Positions 17,426 through 27,099 of a stretch of DNA of 52,952 bases are shown in pieces. The notes below the pieces were generated by a model that worked only from the letters and a program-made list of their open reading frames with translations, ran no database searches and was not told the origin of the DNA. The stretch is from positions 1 to 52,952 of the forward strand of contig NZ_MOLY01000021.1 in assembly GCF_001956315.1 (NCBI RefSeq), written 5' to 3'. Numbering within the stretch: the stretch's first letter is position 1; every line of letters begins with the position of its first letter. The position numbers were made by a program, and so were the translations under genes. This stretch comes from Sphingomonas montana (GTDB taxonomy: Bacteria > Pseudomonadota > Alphaproteobacteria > Sphingomonadales > Sphingomonadaceae).

Positions 17426-18049
17426 CGCAGCCAAGATCCGGCGCGCGACAAGCCGGGCCGAACCACCGCGAAACCCGTCCATGCCCGGCATGGGTGAGGG
17501 ACGCTATCCGGGTCAGTCTTCCAGCGCTTCGGGCCGAACCGCGCGAGCGCATCGGCGATAGATGCTGAACGTCGGTCCGGCCTGGTTCGTCACCATGCTT
17601 TGAGCCTTCCCGGACGCGATCGGCGGACGCGCAGCGTCCACACGCGCCCCTCGTCGGGCGACGCTGGTCGTCCTGTCGTTCCGCGGTTGCCCCACGCGCC
17701 CATGCCCGCGGATGCCGGTTCCGGGCGGCGTCGCGTCGGCGATATCGTCTGTATTGCATGGACGGTATCCAGCGTCGCCCAGCTTCACAGTCAGTAACGC
17801 CCCCGTTCATCGTTCCATGCCGAAAGCGGACCCATGCAATTTCGTTATGGGTGTCATCCTCATATGGGGAGGAGCGAAGGTACAAGTCGGCTTGACTGAA
17901 GTCGCACGGCTGATAGCCATAGTATCAATAGAGGGGGGAGCCTGTAGCGCCAAATAATGCGCCTAAGCTCCATGATCTTCCAAATGTTCAGAAGGCGATA
18001 TGCCTCGATCCCGTGGAAGCAGCATGAGCTTGGGTTAAGGGGGGTTTTC
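17426..18049. other. Intergenic region upstream of the second TonB receptor
   Basis: This gap of 624 bases has no credible gene on either strand. It becomes AT-richer from about 17820 onward, as expected for a leader with a promoter. Near its left end CCATGCCCGGCATGG (about 17480) is a short palindrome. The ribosome binding site AAGGGGGG lies at 18037-18044. Confidence 0.5.
17892..17930 (+). promoter_or_regulatory. Candidate promoter/operator of the TonB receptor gene
   Basis: TTGACT (17892-17897) matches a -35 element. It is followed by the perfect inverted repeat TGATA-N7-TATCA at 17911-17927, where the -10 region should be. An inverted repeat overlapping a promoter fits binding by a dimeric regulator such as the LysR protein encoded just upstream, although the classic T-N11-A core is not exact. 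Inference only. Confidence 0.3.
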
Positions 18050-21000
18050 ATGCGCGCTTATACATGCTCGGTCTTGTCCCGTCGTAATCGGTCCGTCACG
18101 CCGCGCGATGTCACATACAACCCGATCCGGCGACCCGTACAGGGCGGCGACTTGGCTGCTTGCGCCGTCTTTCCGGCCGCCGCCGGGTCCGCCGCACGAT
18201 CGCGCAGGGCGTTGATCGGGGCATTGCTGCTGACCGGTGCGACCGCCGGCTACGCACAGGACGCCCAGCCGGTGCAGACCGTGCCCGACGTCCCGACGTC
18301 CGCCGTCGCGCCGCCGCCGGCGATAGCTCCCGCATCCGCGGACGACGACGCGGCGACGGCCGAGATTACGGTCACCGGATCGCGCATCTCGCGCAACGGC
18401 TATGACCAGCCGACGCCGGTGACGGTGATCGGCCTTGCCGAGATCCAGGCCGCGGCGCCGGCCAACATCGCCGATTTCGTGAACCAGATCCCGTCCGTGT
18501 CGGGCAGCGTGACGCCGTCGAACACCCAGCGCGTCCTGAGCGGCGGGGCAGGCGGCATCAACACCATCAACCTGCGCAGCCTGGGCAGCACGCGCACGCT
18601 GGTCCTGCTGGACGGGCACCGATCCGTCGGTTCGCTGGCGAGCGGCACGGTCGACGTGAATACCATCCCGCAGGGACTGGTGAAGAGCGTCGAGGTCGTC
18701 ACCGGCGGTGCGTCGTCGGTCTATGGTTCGGACGCGGTGGCGGGCGTCGTCAACTTCATCCTCGATCGCACCTATACGGGCCTGAAGGGTGAGATCAGCT
18801 ACGGCGAGACCACCTATGGCGACGACGATACGTGGCGCGCGACGCTGACCGGCGGAACCGCCTTTGCCGACGGGCGCGGCCATGCCCTGATCAGCGGGAA
18901 TATCGTGCGGCGCGGCGGCGTGTACGGATCCGGCCCGCGTCCCTGGACGGACCGCGCCATGCACCTGATCCAGAACCCGGCCTATCAGCCGGGCAACGGC
19001 CAGCCGGAATTCGTCGCATCGCGGCAGTCCGGTCTGAACACGACGACCGGCGGCGGCATCATCACCAGCGCGGGCGCGCTCAGGGGGACATATTTCGGTC
19101 AGGGCGGTACGGTCAACCGCTATGACTATGGCGACAATCGTTCGATCGCCAACAGCATCGCAACCAACAACAGCGCCTGGACGCAAGGGGGCGACTATCA
19201 GCTGAGCCAGCAATATTATGGGACTTCGTTGCAGCCGGAGGAGAATCTCTCGAGTATCTTCGGCCGGTTCAGCTACGAGCTGTTCGACAATTTCCAGGTC
19301 TATACCGAGCTTTCCTACAATCTCAGCAAGCAGCGCAGCTGGGGCGGATATCACACCGACAAGGCGAATGTGACGATCCTGCGCGACAATGCGTTCATCC
19401 CGGCGGCCGTGCGCGACCTGTTGCCGGCCAGCGCGACCGGTTTCACGATCGGTACGTGGAACCAGGATATTCCGACGCGCGAGAGCCGTTACGACCGGGA
19501 CGTCCAACGCTATCTGGTCGGTTTCGAAGGGTCGTTCGACCTGCTGAAGGCGGACTGGAAGTGGGACGGCTATTATCAGCGCGGCATCATGAACGCCAAG
19601 GAAGCGCTGGTTTCGGCCAACCGCGTCAAGCTGGGCTATGCGCAGGACGCCGTCCGCAACAGCAGCGGCACCATCGTCTGCCGTCCCACCGCCGCCAGGC
19701 TGGCCGATCCGTTGTTCCAGGGTTGCGTCCCGTTCAACCGCATGGGGATCGGCGTCAATTCGCAGGCCGCCGTCGACTACATCATGGGCACGCCCTATGG
19801 CGACCGGCGGTTGCAGCAGGACGTCGGCGCGCTGAATTTCAGCACCAGCATCAACAATCCGTGGCTGGAGGCGATCGGCATCGCGTTCGGCCTGGAACAT
19901 CGCAAGGAACGGATTTCGGGGTATGTGCCGCCGGAATATGCGTCGGGGTGGTATTCGGGGAATTTCACCGCGACCCAGGGGTCCTACACCGTGACGGAAG
20001 GCTATGGCGAAGCGCTGGTCCCGCTGCCGTTCGATTTCGAGTTCACCGGCGCGGCGCGGTACACGCATTACAGCGAGTCCGGGAACGTCGTCACCTGGAA
20101 GGCCGGGCTGAGCTGGCAGCCGGTCAACGACATCCGCCTGCGCGTAACGCGGTCGCGCGACATCCGCGCGCCCAACCTGTCCGAACTGTTCCAGGGCGGC
20201 AGCCGCAACACCAACTCGATCGGCGATCCGTGGCAGGGCAACGCCCCGGTCCGGTATACCCAGACCGTGACCGGCAACCTGGCGCTGGAACCGGAGAAGG
20301 CCGATACCTGGGGCTTCGGCGCGGTGTTCCGGCCGTCCTTCGTGCCGGGTTTCGGGCTGTCGATCGACTATTATGATATCAAGATCAACGGCGCGATCGG
20401 GACGCTGGGGCCGCAGGACATCGTCGATCGCTGCTTTACGGGCAATGTCGACCTGTGCCAGCGGCTGCAGGCGATCACGCCGGGCGGCACGGTCCCCTAT
20501 GGCAGCCCCGGTTTCGGTGCCACCGGGCCGGGCACCGGCGTCACCGAATATCTGATCGCCAACAGCCCCTATAATTTCCTGTCGAACCGCGCGCGGGGCA
20601 TCGATATCGAAGCCAGCTACCAGTTCGACCTTGCTAGCATCGCGGCCAGCCTGCCGGGCAAGGTGAACCTGCGGGCCATCGCGACGCATTATCTGGAAGC
20701 ATCGGAGTCGAACGGCGTCCAGGCCCCGACCGACGTGGTCGGCGAGAATGCAGGCGGGGGGCCGGCGGACTGGACCTATCGGATCACCGCCGGCTACGCG
20801 GTCGACAATTTCTCGATGCAGCTGATCGGCCGGGGCGTGAGCGCAGGCGTCTACAACAACCAGTGGACCGAATGCACGAGCGGTTGCCCGGCATCGAACA
20901 CGATCAATCGGACGATCGCGGACAACCATATCGACGGCGCATTCTATCTGGACACCTATTTCGCGTACGACCTGCCGGTCGGCAGGGTGAAGAGCCAGCT

Positions 21001-21151
21001 GTTCTTCCGCGTCGCCAACATCCTGAACACGGATCCGGTGCCGGTCGGCAAGGGACCGTCCGACACGTCGAACGTCGATCTGGGCATCAACCAGACGATG
21101 TACGACTATCTCGGGCGGAGTTTCCGCGCCGGCCTGCGCTTCGATCTCTAG
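18050..21151 (+). CDS. TonB-dependent receptor, large VTGSRI class
   Basis: A 1033-residue outer-membrane receptor. The plug starts at AEITVTGSRISRNGYDQPTP and contains the INTINLRSLGSTRTLVLLDG strand and VTGGASSVYGSDAVAGVVNF, the signature of the large sphingomonad/xanthomonad receptors for peptides, glycans or plant compounds. The barrel includes RVTRSRDIRAPNLSELF and LEPEKADTWGFGAVF and ends in FRAGLRFDL. The N-terminus is long: about 52 residues precede the hydrophobic signal segment RRALIGALLLTGATAGYAQ, so translation may really start later, but AAGGGGGG at 18037-18044 supports ATG 18050. A LysR regulator lies upstream and an M20 peptidase downstream, so a peptide ligand is plausible. 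Confidence 0.88.
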   Translation: MRAYTCSVLSRRNRSVTPRDVTYNPIRRPVQGGDLAACAVFPAAAGSAARSRRALIGALLLTGATAGYAQDAQPVQTVPDVPTSAVAPPPAIAPASADDDAATAEITVTGSRISRNGYDQPTPVTVIGLAEIQAAAPANIADFVNQIPSVSGSVTPSNTQRVLSGGAGGINTINLRSLGSTRTLVLLDGHRSVGSLASGTVDVNTIPQGLVKSVEVVTGGASSVYGSDAVAGVVNFILDRTYTGLKGEISYGETTYGDDDTWRATLTGGTAFADGRGHALISGNIVRRGGVYGSGPRPWTDRAMHLIQNPAYQPGNGQPEFVASRQSGLNTTTGGGIITSAGALRGTYFGQGGTVNRYDYGDNRSIANSIATNNSAWTQGGDYQLSQQYYGTSLQPEENLSSIFGRFSYELFDNFQVYTELSYNLSKQRSWGGYHTDKANVTILRDNAFIPAAVRDLLPASATGFTIGTWNQDIPTRESRYDRDVQRYLVGFEGSFDLLKADWKWDGYYQRGIMNAKEALVSANRVKLGYAQDAVRNSSGTIVCRPTAARLADPLFQGCVPFNRMGIGVNSQAAVDYIMGTPYGDRRLQQDVGALNFSTSINNPWLEAIGIAFGLEHRKERISGYVPPEYASGWYSGNFTATQGSYTVTEGYGEALVPLPFDFEFTGAARYTHYSESGNVVTWKAGLSWQPVNDIRLRVTRSRDIRAPNLSELFQGGSRNTNSIGDPWQGNAPVRYTQTVTGNLALEPEKADTWGFGAVFRPSFVPGFGLSIDYYDIKINGAIGTLGPQDIVDRCFTGNVDLCQRLQAITPGGTVPYGSPGFGATGPGTGVTEYLIANSPYNFLSNRARGIDIEASYQFDLASIAASLPGKVNLRAIATHYLEASESNGVQAPTDVVGENAGGGPADWTYRITAGYAVDNFSMQLIGRGVSAGVYNNQWTECTSGCPASNTINRTIADNHIDGAFYLDTYFAYDLPVGRVKSQLFFRVANILNTDPVPVGKGPSDTSNVDLGINQTMYDYLGRSFRAGLRFDL

Positions 21152-21172
21152 CCCGGATCGAGGGGCGTCGTA

Positions 21173-21204
21173 GCAGCGGGGGCGGATCCGAGTGCCCCCG
21201 CTGC
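21173..21204 (+). terminator. Strong hairpin after the TonB receptor gene
   Basis: GCAGCGGGGGC (21173-21183) pairs perfectly with GCCCCCGCTGC (21194-21204) around a 10-base loop, 21 bases after the stop. No T-run follows, so this is either a GC-type terminator or a processing/stability hairpin that lowers expression of the peptidase gene downstream. Confidence 0.55.
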
Positions 21205-21317
21205 GCTCCACCGATGGTATCGCGGATCGCGTCTGGTAACAGTTCGCGCGTTGTCGGGCGGGATATTGGCGCAACCGGCCATCGCCAGCCTCCCGTTCGT
21301 AGCAAAAAGGTTATGTC

Positions 21318-22637
21318 ATGATCCGTCTCGTTCACCGTGCCGCCATGCTGGCGCTGATGCTTCCCGCCGCCGCGATCGCGCAGGCGCCGCCGACCGTCGC
21401 ACGGGCCAACGCCGCGACTTCCGCAGCCGCTGCCGCGGCGACCGCCACCATCGGGCGGATCGTCGCCTCGCCCGGCTATGCGAAGGCCGTGGCCGCGCTC
21501 GATGCGGGGCACGATCGCTGGGTGCAGAATATCATCACGCTGACGGAGATACCGTCCCCGCCCTTCAAGGAAGCGGCGCGGGCGCGCGCCTATCGCGACA
21601 TGTTCGCCGCAAGCGGACTGAGCGATGTCGAGATCGACGCGGAAGGCAATGTGCTGGGTTTGCGCAAGGGCGGTGGCGACGGGCTTGTCGTGGTGTCGGC
21701 GCACATGGACACCGTCTTTCCGGAAGGCACGCCGGTGAAGGTCCGCCGCGCGGGCGACCGGCTGTTCGCGCCGGGCGTCGGCGACGATGCGACCGGCCTT
21801 GCCACGCAGATCGCCATCATCGAGGCGATGAACGCGGCCGGCATCCGCACCGCGGCCGACGTCCTGTTCGTCGGCACGGTCGGCGAGGAGGGGGCCGGCG
21901 ACCTGCGCGGCGTCCGATATCTGTTCACCAAGGGCAAGTATAAGGGGCGGGCCAAGGCGTTCTTCTCGCTGGACGGCGGCGGGCTGGAGGGCGTGACGGT
22001 CGGCGGCGCGGGGTCGAAGCGCTACCGTGTGACCTTCCGGGGGCCGGGCGGCCACAGCTATGGCGCGTTCGGGCTGGTCAACCCGATGGCCGCGATGGCG
22101 CAGGGCGTCGTCGATTTCTACAAGATCGCGGTGCCGGCCGACCCGAAGACGACCTACAGTGCGAGCGTCGTCGGCGGGGGCACGTCGGTGAACGCTATTC
22201 CGCGGGAGGTGTGGACGGAGTTCGACATGCGGTCCGAAAGCGCGGAGGCGCTGGCGATCCTGGAGAAGCGCTTCCTCCAGATCATGCAGCAGGCCGCCGC
22301 CACCGAGAATGCCGCGCGTTCCGTCAAGGAAGGTGCCATCACCGTCGAACCCAAGCTGATCGGCGATCGGCCTGCCGGACGGACGCCACCGGGCGCGCAG
22401 ATCGTCCAGTTCGCGACGGCCGCCTATGCCGCCGAAGGTATCCCGATCCGGTTCGAGGCGGCATCGACGGATTCGAACATTCCGATCAGCCTGGGCATTC
22501 CGGCGATCACGCTGTCGCGCGTCGCTACCGGCGGCCGGGGGCATTCGCTCGACGAGTGGGTTTCGGTGGAGAAGCCGGGCAATCTCAAGGTCAAGCGACT
22601 TGGCCTGGCGACGATCCTGGCCACGGCCGGGATGTAG
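21318..22637 (+). CDS. Exported M20-family metallopeptidase (second copy)
   Basis: A 439-residue enzyme closely related to that at 6558-7868. A signal peptide ends at about residue 22 (AAAIAQ). Metal and catalytic motifs are intact: SAHMDTVF (H129, D131), GVGDDATG, VGEEGAGDLRG and a final GHSLDEWV His. The dimerisation domain contains GSKRYRVTFRGPGGHSYG. It should cleave dipeptides or acylated amino acids in the periplasm. It follows a TonB receptor by 166 bases with a hairpin between, so it may be co-transcribed at a lower level or have its own promoter. AAAAAGG lies just before the start. Confidence 0.88.
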   Translation: MIRLVHRAAMLALMLPAAAIAQAPPTVARANAATSAAAAAATATIGRIVASPGYAKAVAALDAGHDRWVQNIITLTEIPSPPFKEAARARAYRDMFAASGLSDVEIDAEGNVLGLRKGGGDGLVVVSAHMDTVFPEGTPVKVRRAGDRLFAPGVGDDATGLATQIAIIEAMNAAGIRTAADVLFVGTVGEEGAGDLRGVRYLFTKGKYKGRAKAFFSLDGGGLEGVTVGGAGSKRYRVTFRGPGGHSYGAFGLVNPMAAMAQGVVDFYKIAVPADPKTTYSASVVGGGTSVNAIPREVWTEFDMRSESAEALAILEKRFLQIMQQAAATENAARSVKEGAITVEPKLIGDRPAGRTPPGAQIVQFATAAYAAEGIPIRFEAASTDSNIPISLGIPAITLSRVATGGRGHSLDEWVSVEKPGNLKVKRLGLATILATAGM

Positions 22638-22823
22638 GCGCCGCCGCCCATGCCCCGCGCGTCGCCATCGACGGTCATGTCCGATGCTGCGGCGTTCGGG
22701 GCATGATGACGCACCCGGTGCCGCGCAGGCGGTTCGGGCGATCCCTGAACAAGCGCCTTCCGGACCCGTCGGCCGGGCTGACGACGTGGCGCCCGCACGG
22801 CATGGGCGTATCCGTCGTGTGGC

Positions 22824-23750
22824 TCACGCCCGACTGGCTGGGGGAGGACCATCGGCCCTGCCGGCAGTCGGGCGACCCGACAGGTGGGCGGAGAGCGCAT
22901 CGAGGAAGAGGTGGACCTTGCGGGGGACGAGCCGCCGCGTCGGCAGCACCGCCCAGATGCCTTGGTCGGGCACGGTGGCGTCGGTCAGCCGGATCTCGAC
23001 CAGCCGACCGGCCGCAACGTCTTCGCGGACGTTCCATTCCGAGAATTGCACGACACCCAGCCCCTGGAGGCCGGCCTGGTGCAGCGCCTCCACGCTGTCC
23101 GCGGCGAAGCGGCCGCCGACCGACTGGCGGACGACCTTTCCCGTCCGCTCGAACGTCCAGTGCCGCACCGCGGGCAGGGTCAGACAGTCATGGTCGCGCA
23201 GTTCGGCAACCCCGGTCGGCACGGCATGTCGGGCCAGATAGGCCGGGGCGGCGTAGAGGCCCCGCGGGTTGTCCGCCAGCCGGCGGGCGACCAGCGTGCT
23301 GTCGCGCAGTTCGCCGAAGCGGATCGCGACGTCGATTCCCTGCGCGGCGATGTCCACGACGCGGTCGCTGAGCAGCAGTTCCACCTTCACGCGCGGATGG
23401 GCGTCGAGGAAGCGGACGAGCATCGGCGTCAGGACCTTGCGGCCGAACGGCACCGACGCGGCGACCCGCAACAGTCCGCCGGCACCCGCGTTTCCGCCGG
23501 AAACGGCGGCGCGTCCGTCCTCGACATGCGCGATTATGGCCTCGGCGTGCGGCAGGAACGCTTCACCTTCCGGGGTCAGCGACAGCGACCGCGTCGTGCG
23601 GTGGACGAGGCGGGCACCGATCTCGGCCTCCAGCGCCGCCAGCCGGCGGGATGCGACCAATGGGGTCAGCCCCAGCCGACGGCCGGCCGCCGAGAGACTG
23701 CCCTGCTGCACGGCTTCGATCAGGATGGCCAGGTCTGCGAGGTCCAGCAT
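22824..23750 (-). CDS. LysR-family transcriptional regulator, divergent from MFS gene
   Basis: A 308-residue LysR regulator. The N-terminus [20 protein letters not shown] continues with [20 protein letters not shown], the helix-turn-helix, and [20 protein letters not shown] completes the wing. The effector domain starts near residue 90 ([19 protein letters not shown]) and is of the CrgA/DsdC-like class. It is transcribed away from an MFS transporter gene 97 bases distant, the usual layout in which the LysR protein controls the exporter and itself from the shared gap. Ligand unknown. Confidence 0.9.
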   Translation of the reverse strand: MLDLADLAILIEAVQQGSLSAAGRRLGLTPLVASRRLAALEAEIGARLVHRTTRSLSLTPEGEAFLPHAEAIIAHVEDGRAAVSGGNAGAGGLLRVAASVPFGRKVLTPMLVRFLDAHPRVKVELLLSDRVVDIAAQGIDVAIRFGELRDSTLVARRLADNPRGLYAAPAYLARHAVPTGVAELRDHDCLTLPAVRHWTFERTGKVVRQSVGGRFAADSVEALHQAGLQGLGVVQFSEWNVREDVAAGRLVEIRLTDATVPDQGIWAVLPTRRLVPRKVHLFLDALSAHLSGRPTAGRADGPPPASRA

Positions 23751-23847
23751 ATCTCACGATGATAAACCGGCTCGTCGAAAGATGCTACTTATGCTGCGGG
23801 TCGACAAGGTCCAGATGGGTCCGGATCGTTGTACCGAGGAAGTCCGC
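23751..23847. promoter_or_regulatory. Shared promoter region of LysR and MFS genes
   Basis: The 97 bases between the divergent starts must hold both promoters and, by family precedent, the LysR operator. GAGGA at 23836-23840 is the MFS ribosome binding site. I could not find a convincing inverted repeat. Confidence 0.45.
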
Positions 23848-25038
23848 ATGACACCCACCGCACATGTCGCCGCGGCGGACACGAAGCCCCGGCGCCGGTC
23901 CGCGCTGAACTTCGCGATGGCGGCCGCCGCCGGGGTCGCGGTCGCCAACATCTACTACAACCAGCCGATGCTCGGCATCATGGAGCGGGACCTGCCCGGT
24001 TCCGCCACCAGCTTCGTGCCGACCGCGACGCAGCTCGGCTATGCCGCGGGCCTGTTCCTGCTCGTCCCGCTGGGGGACCTGATCGAGCGCAAGCGGCTGA
24101 TCGTCCTGCAGTTCGGTGGCCTTGCCGTCGCGCTGGCGCTCGCCGCGGTGGCGCCGGGGGCGACCATGGTGATCCTCGCTTCGCTGCTCGTCGGCGTCCT
24201 GTCGACCGTCGCGCAGCAGATCGTGCCGCTGGCCGCGCATCTGGCGACGCCGGAACGGCGCGGCGCGACCGTGGGCACGGTGATGGCGGGGTTGCTTTGC
24301 GGCATCCTGCTCAGCCGGACGCTTGCCGGCTTCGTGGCGACCCAGGCGGGCTGGCGCGCGATGTTCTGGCTCGGCGTGCCGATGGCGATCGGGGCGGGCG
24401 CGCTGATGGCGGCCATGCTGCCCAGAAGCGTGCCGGAGACGCGCCACAGCTACGGCTCGCTGCTCCGTTCGCTCGGCGGTATCTGGTCCGAGTTCGCCGC
24501 CCTGCGCAAGGCGGCGATCACGCAGGCGTTGCTGTTCGCCGGCTTCAGCGCGTTCTGGACGATCCTGGCGCTGCATCTGCAGGAACCGCACTTTTCGCTG
24601 GGTGCCGATGTGGCGGGACTGTTCGGTGTCGTGGGCGCGGTCGGCGTCCTTGCCGCGCCGGTCGCCGGGCGGATCGCCGACCGGCGCGGGCCGCACCCGG
24701 TGATCCTGCTCGGCACCGTCCTGACGCTGGCGGGGTGGGGCGTGTTCGGGATCTTCGACACCATTGCGGGACTCATCGTCGGCGTCGTCCTGCTCGACTT
24801 CGGCGTGCAGAGCGCGCTCGTCTCGAACCAGCATGTCGTCTTCGCGTTGCGCCCCGAAGCGCGGGCGCGGCTGAACACCATCTTCATGGGCGCGATGTTC
24901 CTGGGTGGTGCGGCCGGGTCCGCCGGGGCAACGCTGGCCTGGAACGGTGGTGGCTGGACCGCGGTCGTTGTCGTCGGCGGCGTTCTTTCCGGTGTCGGCG
25001 TGCTGATCCAGCTCGTCGGCCCGCAGCGGCAGCGCTGA
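23848..25038 (+). CDS. MFS transporter, drug/metabolite efflux type
   Basis: A 396-residue major facilitator with 12 predicted helices. After a short polar N-terminus, [17 protein letters not shown] is typical of the YnfM/arabinose-efflux-like subgroup, and [11 protein letters not shown] in the loop between helices 2 and 3 is motif A of the family. A central loop follows about helix 6 ([15 protein letters not shown]), and the mirrored motif [14 protein letters not shown] occurs in the second half. It probably exports small molecules by proton antiport. It is controlled by the divergent LysR regulator. The start at 23848 follows GAGGA; frames extending upstream run through the LysR gene and are discarded. 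Confidence 0.88.
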   Translation: MTPTAHVAAADTKPRRRSALNFAMAAAAGVAVANIYYNQPMLGIMERDLPGSATSFVPTATQLGYAAGLFLLVPLGDLIERKRLIVLQFGGLAVALALAAVAPGATMVILASLLVGVLSTVAQQIVPLAAHLATPERRGATVGTVMAGLLCGILLSRTLAGFVATQAGWRAMFWLGVPMAIGAGALMAAMLPRSVPETRHSYGSLLRSLGGIWSEFAALRKAAITQALLFAGFSAFWTILALHLQEPHFSLGADVAGLFGVVGAVGVLAAPVAGRIADRRGPHPVILLGTVLTLAGWGVFGIFDTIAGLIVGVVLLDFGVQSALVSNQHVVFALRPEARARLNTIFMGAMFLGGAAGSAGATLAWNGGGWTAVVVVGGVLSGVGVLIQLVGPQRQR

Positions 25039-25162
25039 GCGATGCGGATCGTGCCATCTGCGGACGCGATTGCCGCGCGTGTGCGACGCGCGGTCAAAAC
25101 GGGTAAGGACCTGGGGCATCGGACGACGCGACGTCCGGGCAGGCGCGAAGGGGATCGGGACC

Positions 25163-26803
25163 ATGATTGACACGCGTGAACATCAGCGCTTCCCCGTCCT
25201 GACGCCGGCGCAGATCGCGACGGCGCGCCGCTTCGCCAGCGGGCCGGAGACATGCTTCGCGCCCGGCGAGACGCTTTACGCGATCGGCGACCATGGCGCG
25301 CCGGCGTGGCTGGTGCTCGGCGGGACGATCGAGGCCGTCCGGCGCGACGGGTTGAGCGGCGAGGCGACGATCACCGTTCACCACGCCGGCCAGTTCTCCG
25401 GCGAGGTCAATCAGCTGGCGGGCCGTCCGTCGATCGCGGCAGGGCGGGCCGGGCCGGACGGCTGCACCGCGCTGCCGCTCGATCCGGCGCATCTGCGGGC
25501 GCTGATGGTCGGGTCGGCGGATGTCGGCGAGATCGTGATGCGGGCGCTGATCCTGCGCCGGGTCAGTTTGATCGAGGAGGGTGGTGCCGGCACGATCCTG
25601 ATCGGCACGCCCGGCAGCCCGGACATGGTGCGGTTGCAGGATTTCCTCGGCCGCAGCGGGTTGCCGAACCTCGTGCTCGACGTCCGGTCCGACGAGGAGG
25701 GCCGGGCGCTGGTCGAGCGCACCGGCGTGCTGCCGGACGAACTGCCGCTGGTGATCTGCCCGACGGGGCCGGTGCTGAAACGGCCGAGCGTCGAGGAACT
25801 TGCCGCCTGCCTCGGCGTGGTCCCGGCGATCGACCCGGACCGGCTGTACGACGTCGCGATCGTCGGCGCCGGTCCGGCCGGGCTCGCGACCGCCGTCTAT
25901 GCGGCGTCCGAAGGGTTGTCGGTCGTCGTCCTGGATGCCAGGGCGATGGGCGGACAGGCGGGCGCATCGGCACGGATCGAGAATTATCTCGGTTTTCCCA
26001 CCGGCATTTCCGGTCAGGCGCTCGCGGGCCGGGCGTTCAACCAGGCGCTGAAATTCGGTGCCGAGATCGCGATTCCGGTATCGGTCGAGGGGCTGGACTG
26101 CGACGGGCCGGAGCCGACCCTGCTCTGTGCGGACGCGCGCCGCGTGAAGGCGCGTGCCGTGGTGATCGCGTCGGGCGCGCGCTATCGCCGGCCCGACGTG
26201 CCGAACCTTGCCGACTTCGAGGGGGCGGGCATCTCCTATTGGGTGTCCGCCATCGAGGCGCGGCTGTGCGCGGGCGAGGAGGTGGTGCTGGTCGGTGGCG
26301 GCAACTCGGCCGGACAGGCGGTTGCGTTCCTGGCGCCGCAGGTCCGCAAGCTGCATCTGGTGGTGCGGCGCGAACTGGCGGCCACCATGTCGCGGTACCT
26401 GATCGACCGCATCGCCGCGCTGCCGAACGTGGAGATCCACATTGGCAGCGAGGTCGTGGCGCTGGAGGGCGATCGCGAGACCGGCCTTGGCGCAGCGACG
26501 TTCCGCGACCGGCGCAGTGGTGCGCTGACCAGATGCGAGGTCCGGCACATGTTCCTGTTCATCGGTGCCGACCCGAATGCGGACTGGGCGCAGGGCTGCA
26601 TCGACACGGACGCCAAGGGATTCATCCTGACCGGCGCGGGTTCGTTGCCGCTGGAAACCAGCCGGCCCGGCGTCTTCGCGATCGGCGACGTGCGCGCCGG
26701 TTCGACCAAGCGCGTTGCGGCCGCCGTCGGCGAGGGGGCGGCGGTGGTCGCGCAGATCCACAGCCTGTTTGCCGAACAGTCCGCTACGGAGGCACGCGCA
26801 TGA
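25163..26803 (+). CDS. Cyclic-nucleotide-binding, thioredoxin-reductase-like flavoprotein lacking the redox dithiol
   Basis: The 546 residues form three parts. About 10-140 is a cyclic-nucleotide-binding (CAP-type) domain, with HHAGQFSGEVNQLAG as its phosphate-loop region. About 143-220 is a glutaredoxin-like fold (ILIGTPGSPDMVRLQDFLGR, then ELPLVICPTG) whose active-site CxxC is replaced by GSPD. About 228-540 is a thioredoxin-reductase-type FAD/NAD(P)H module: VAIVGAGPAGLATA binds FAD, VVLVGGGNSAGQA binds NAD(P)H, and GVFAIGDVR is the second FAD motif. The reductase dithiol, normally in SYCATCDG, reads SYWVSAIE (W360). Electrons therefore cannot leave by the standard route. It overlaps the next gene by four bases (ATGA). 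Start at ATG 25163, after GGGGATCGGGA. Confidence 0.9.
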   Translation: MIDTREHQRFPVLTPAQIATARRFASGPETCFAPGETLYAIGDHGAPAWLVLGGTIEAVRRDGLSGEATITVHHAGQFSGEVNQLAGRPSIAAGRAGPDGCTALPLDPAHLRALMVGSADVGEIVMRALILRRVSLIEEGGAGTILIGTPGSPDMVRLQDFLGRSGLPNLVLDVRSDEEGRALVERTGVLPDELPLVICPTGPVLKRPSVEELAACLGVVPAIDPDRLYDVAIVGAGPAGLATAVYAASEGLSVVVLDARAMGGQAGASARIENYLGFPTGISGQALAGRAFNQALKFGAEIAIPVSVEGLDCDGPEPTLLCADARRVKARAVVIASGARYRRPDVPNLADFEGAGISYWVSAIEARLCAGEEVVLVGGGNSAGQAVAFLAPQVRKLHLVVRRELAATMSRYLIDRIAALPNVEIHIGSEVVALEGDRETGLGAATFRDRRSGALTRCEVRHMFLFIGADPNADWAQGCIDTDAKGFILTGAGSLPLETSRPGVFAIGDVRAGSTKRVAAAVGEGAAVVAQIHSLFAEQSATEARA

Positions 26804-27099
26804 CCTGCACGCACATCGACACGATCCGGGCGGTAACGCCGAGTGCCAGGGGGTGCGAGGATTACCTGAAGATCGGCAGTGCTTGGGTCCATCTGCGGCT
26901 GTGCCGCGGATGCGGTCACGTCGGCTGCTGCGATCAATCGCCGCATCGTCACGCACGCGCGCATTTCCGAACGACGCGGCATCCGATCATCGAGGGCTAC
27001 GACCCGCCCGAGGGCTGGGGATGGTGCTATGTCGACGATGCCGAAGTCATGCTTCCGGACCGGACGCCGCAGATGGGGCCGATCCCGCGCTTCTACTAG
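26800..27099 (+). CDS. UBP-type zinc finger protein
   Basis: A 99-residue single-domain protein. Its spacing of Cys and His matches the UBP zinc finger: CTH at 3-5, C19, CRGCGHVGCC at 35-44, then H49, H51, H55 and H61 in QSPHRHARAHFRTTRHP. In eukaryotic deubiquitinases this finger reads the free C-terminus of ubiquitin; the bacterial partner is unknown. It starts inside the stop of the flavoprotein gene (ATGA overlap) with GGAGG upstream, so the two are made together, probably in fixed ratio, and may act as a pair. The final 35 residues (GWGWCYVDDAEVMLPDR) are also typical of the bacterial family. Confidence 0.88.
   Translation: MTCTHIDTIRAVTPSARGCEDYLKIGSAWVHLRLCRGCGHVGCCDQSPHRHARAHFRTTRHPIIEGYDPPEGWGWCYVDDAEVMLPDRTPQMGPIPRFY

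Noticed and set aside
18035-21274. Reverse-strand open frame of about 1079 codons
   Set aside because: Antisense shadow of the large TonB receptor; no domain or ribosome binding site.
23269-23847. Upstream extension of the MFS frame
   Set aside because: It is antisense to the LysR gene; the MFS family N-terminus starts at 23848.
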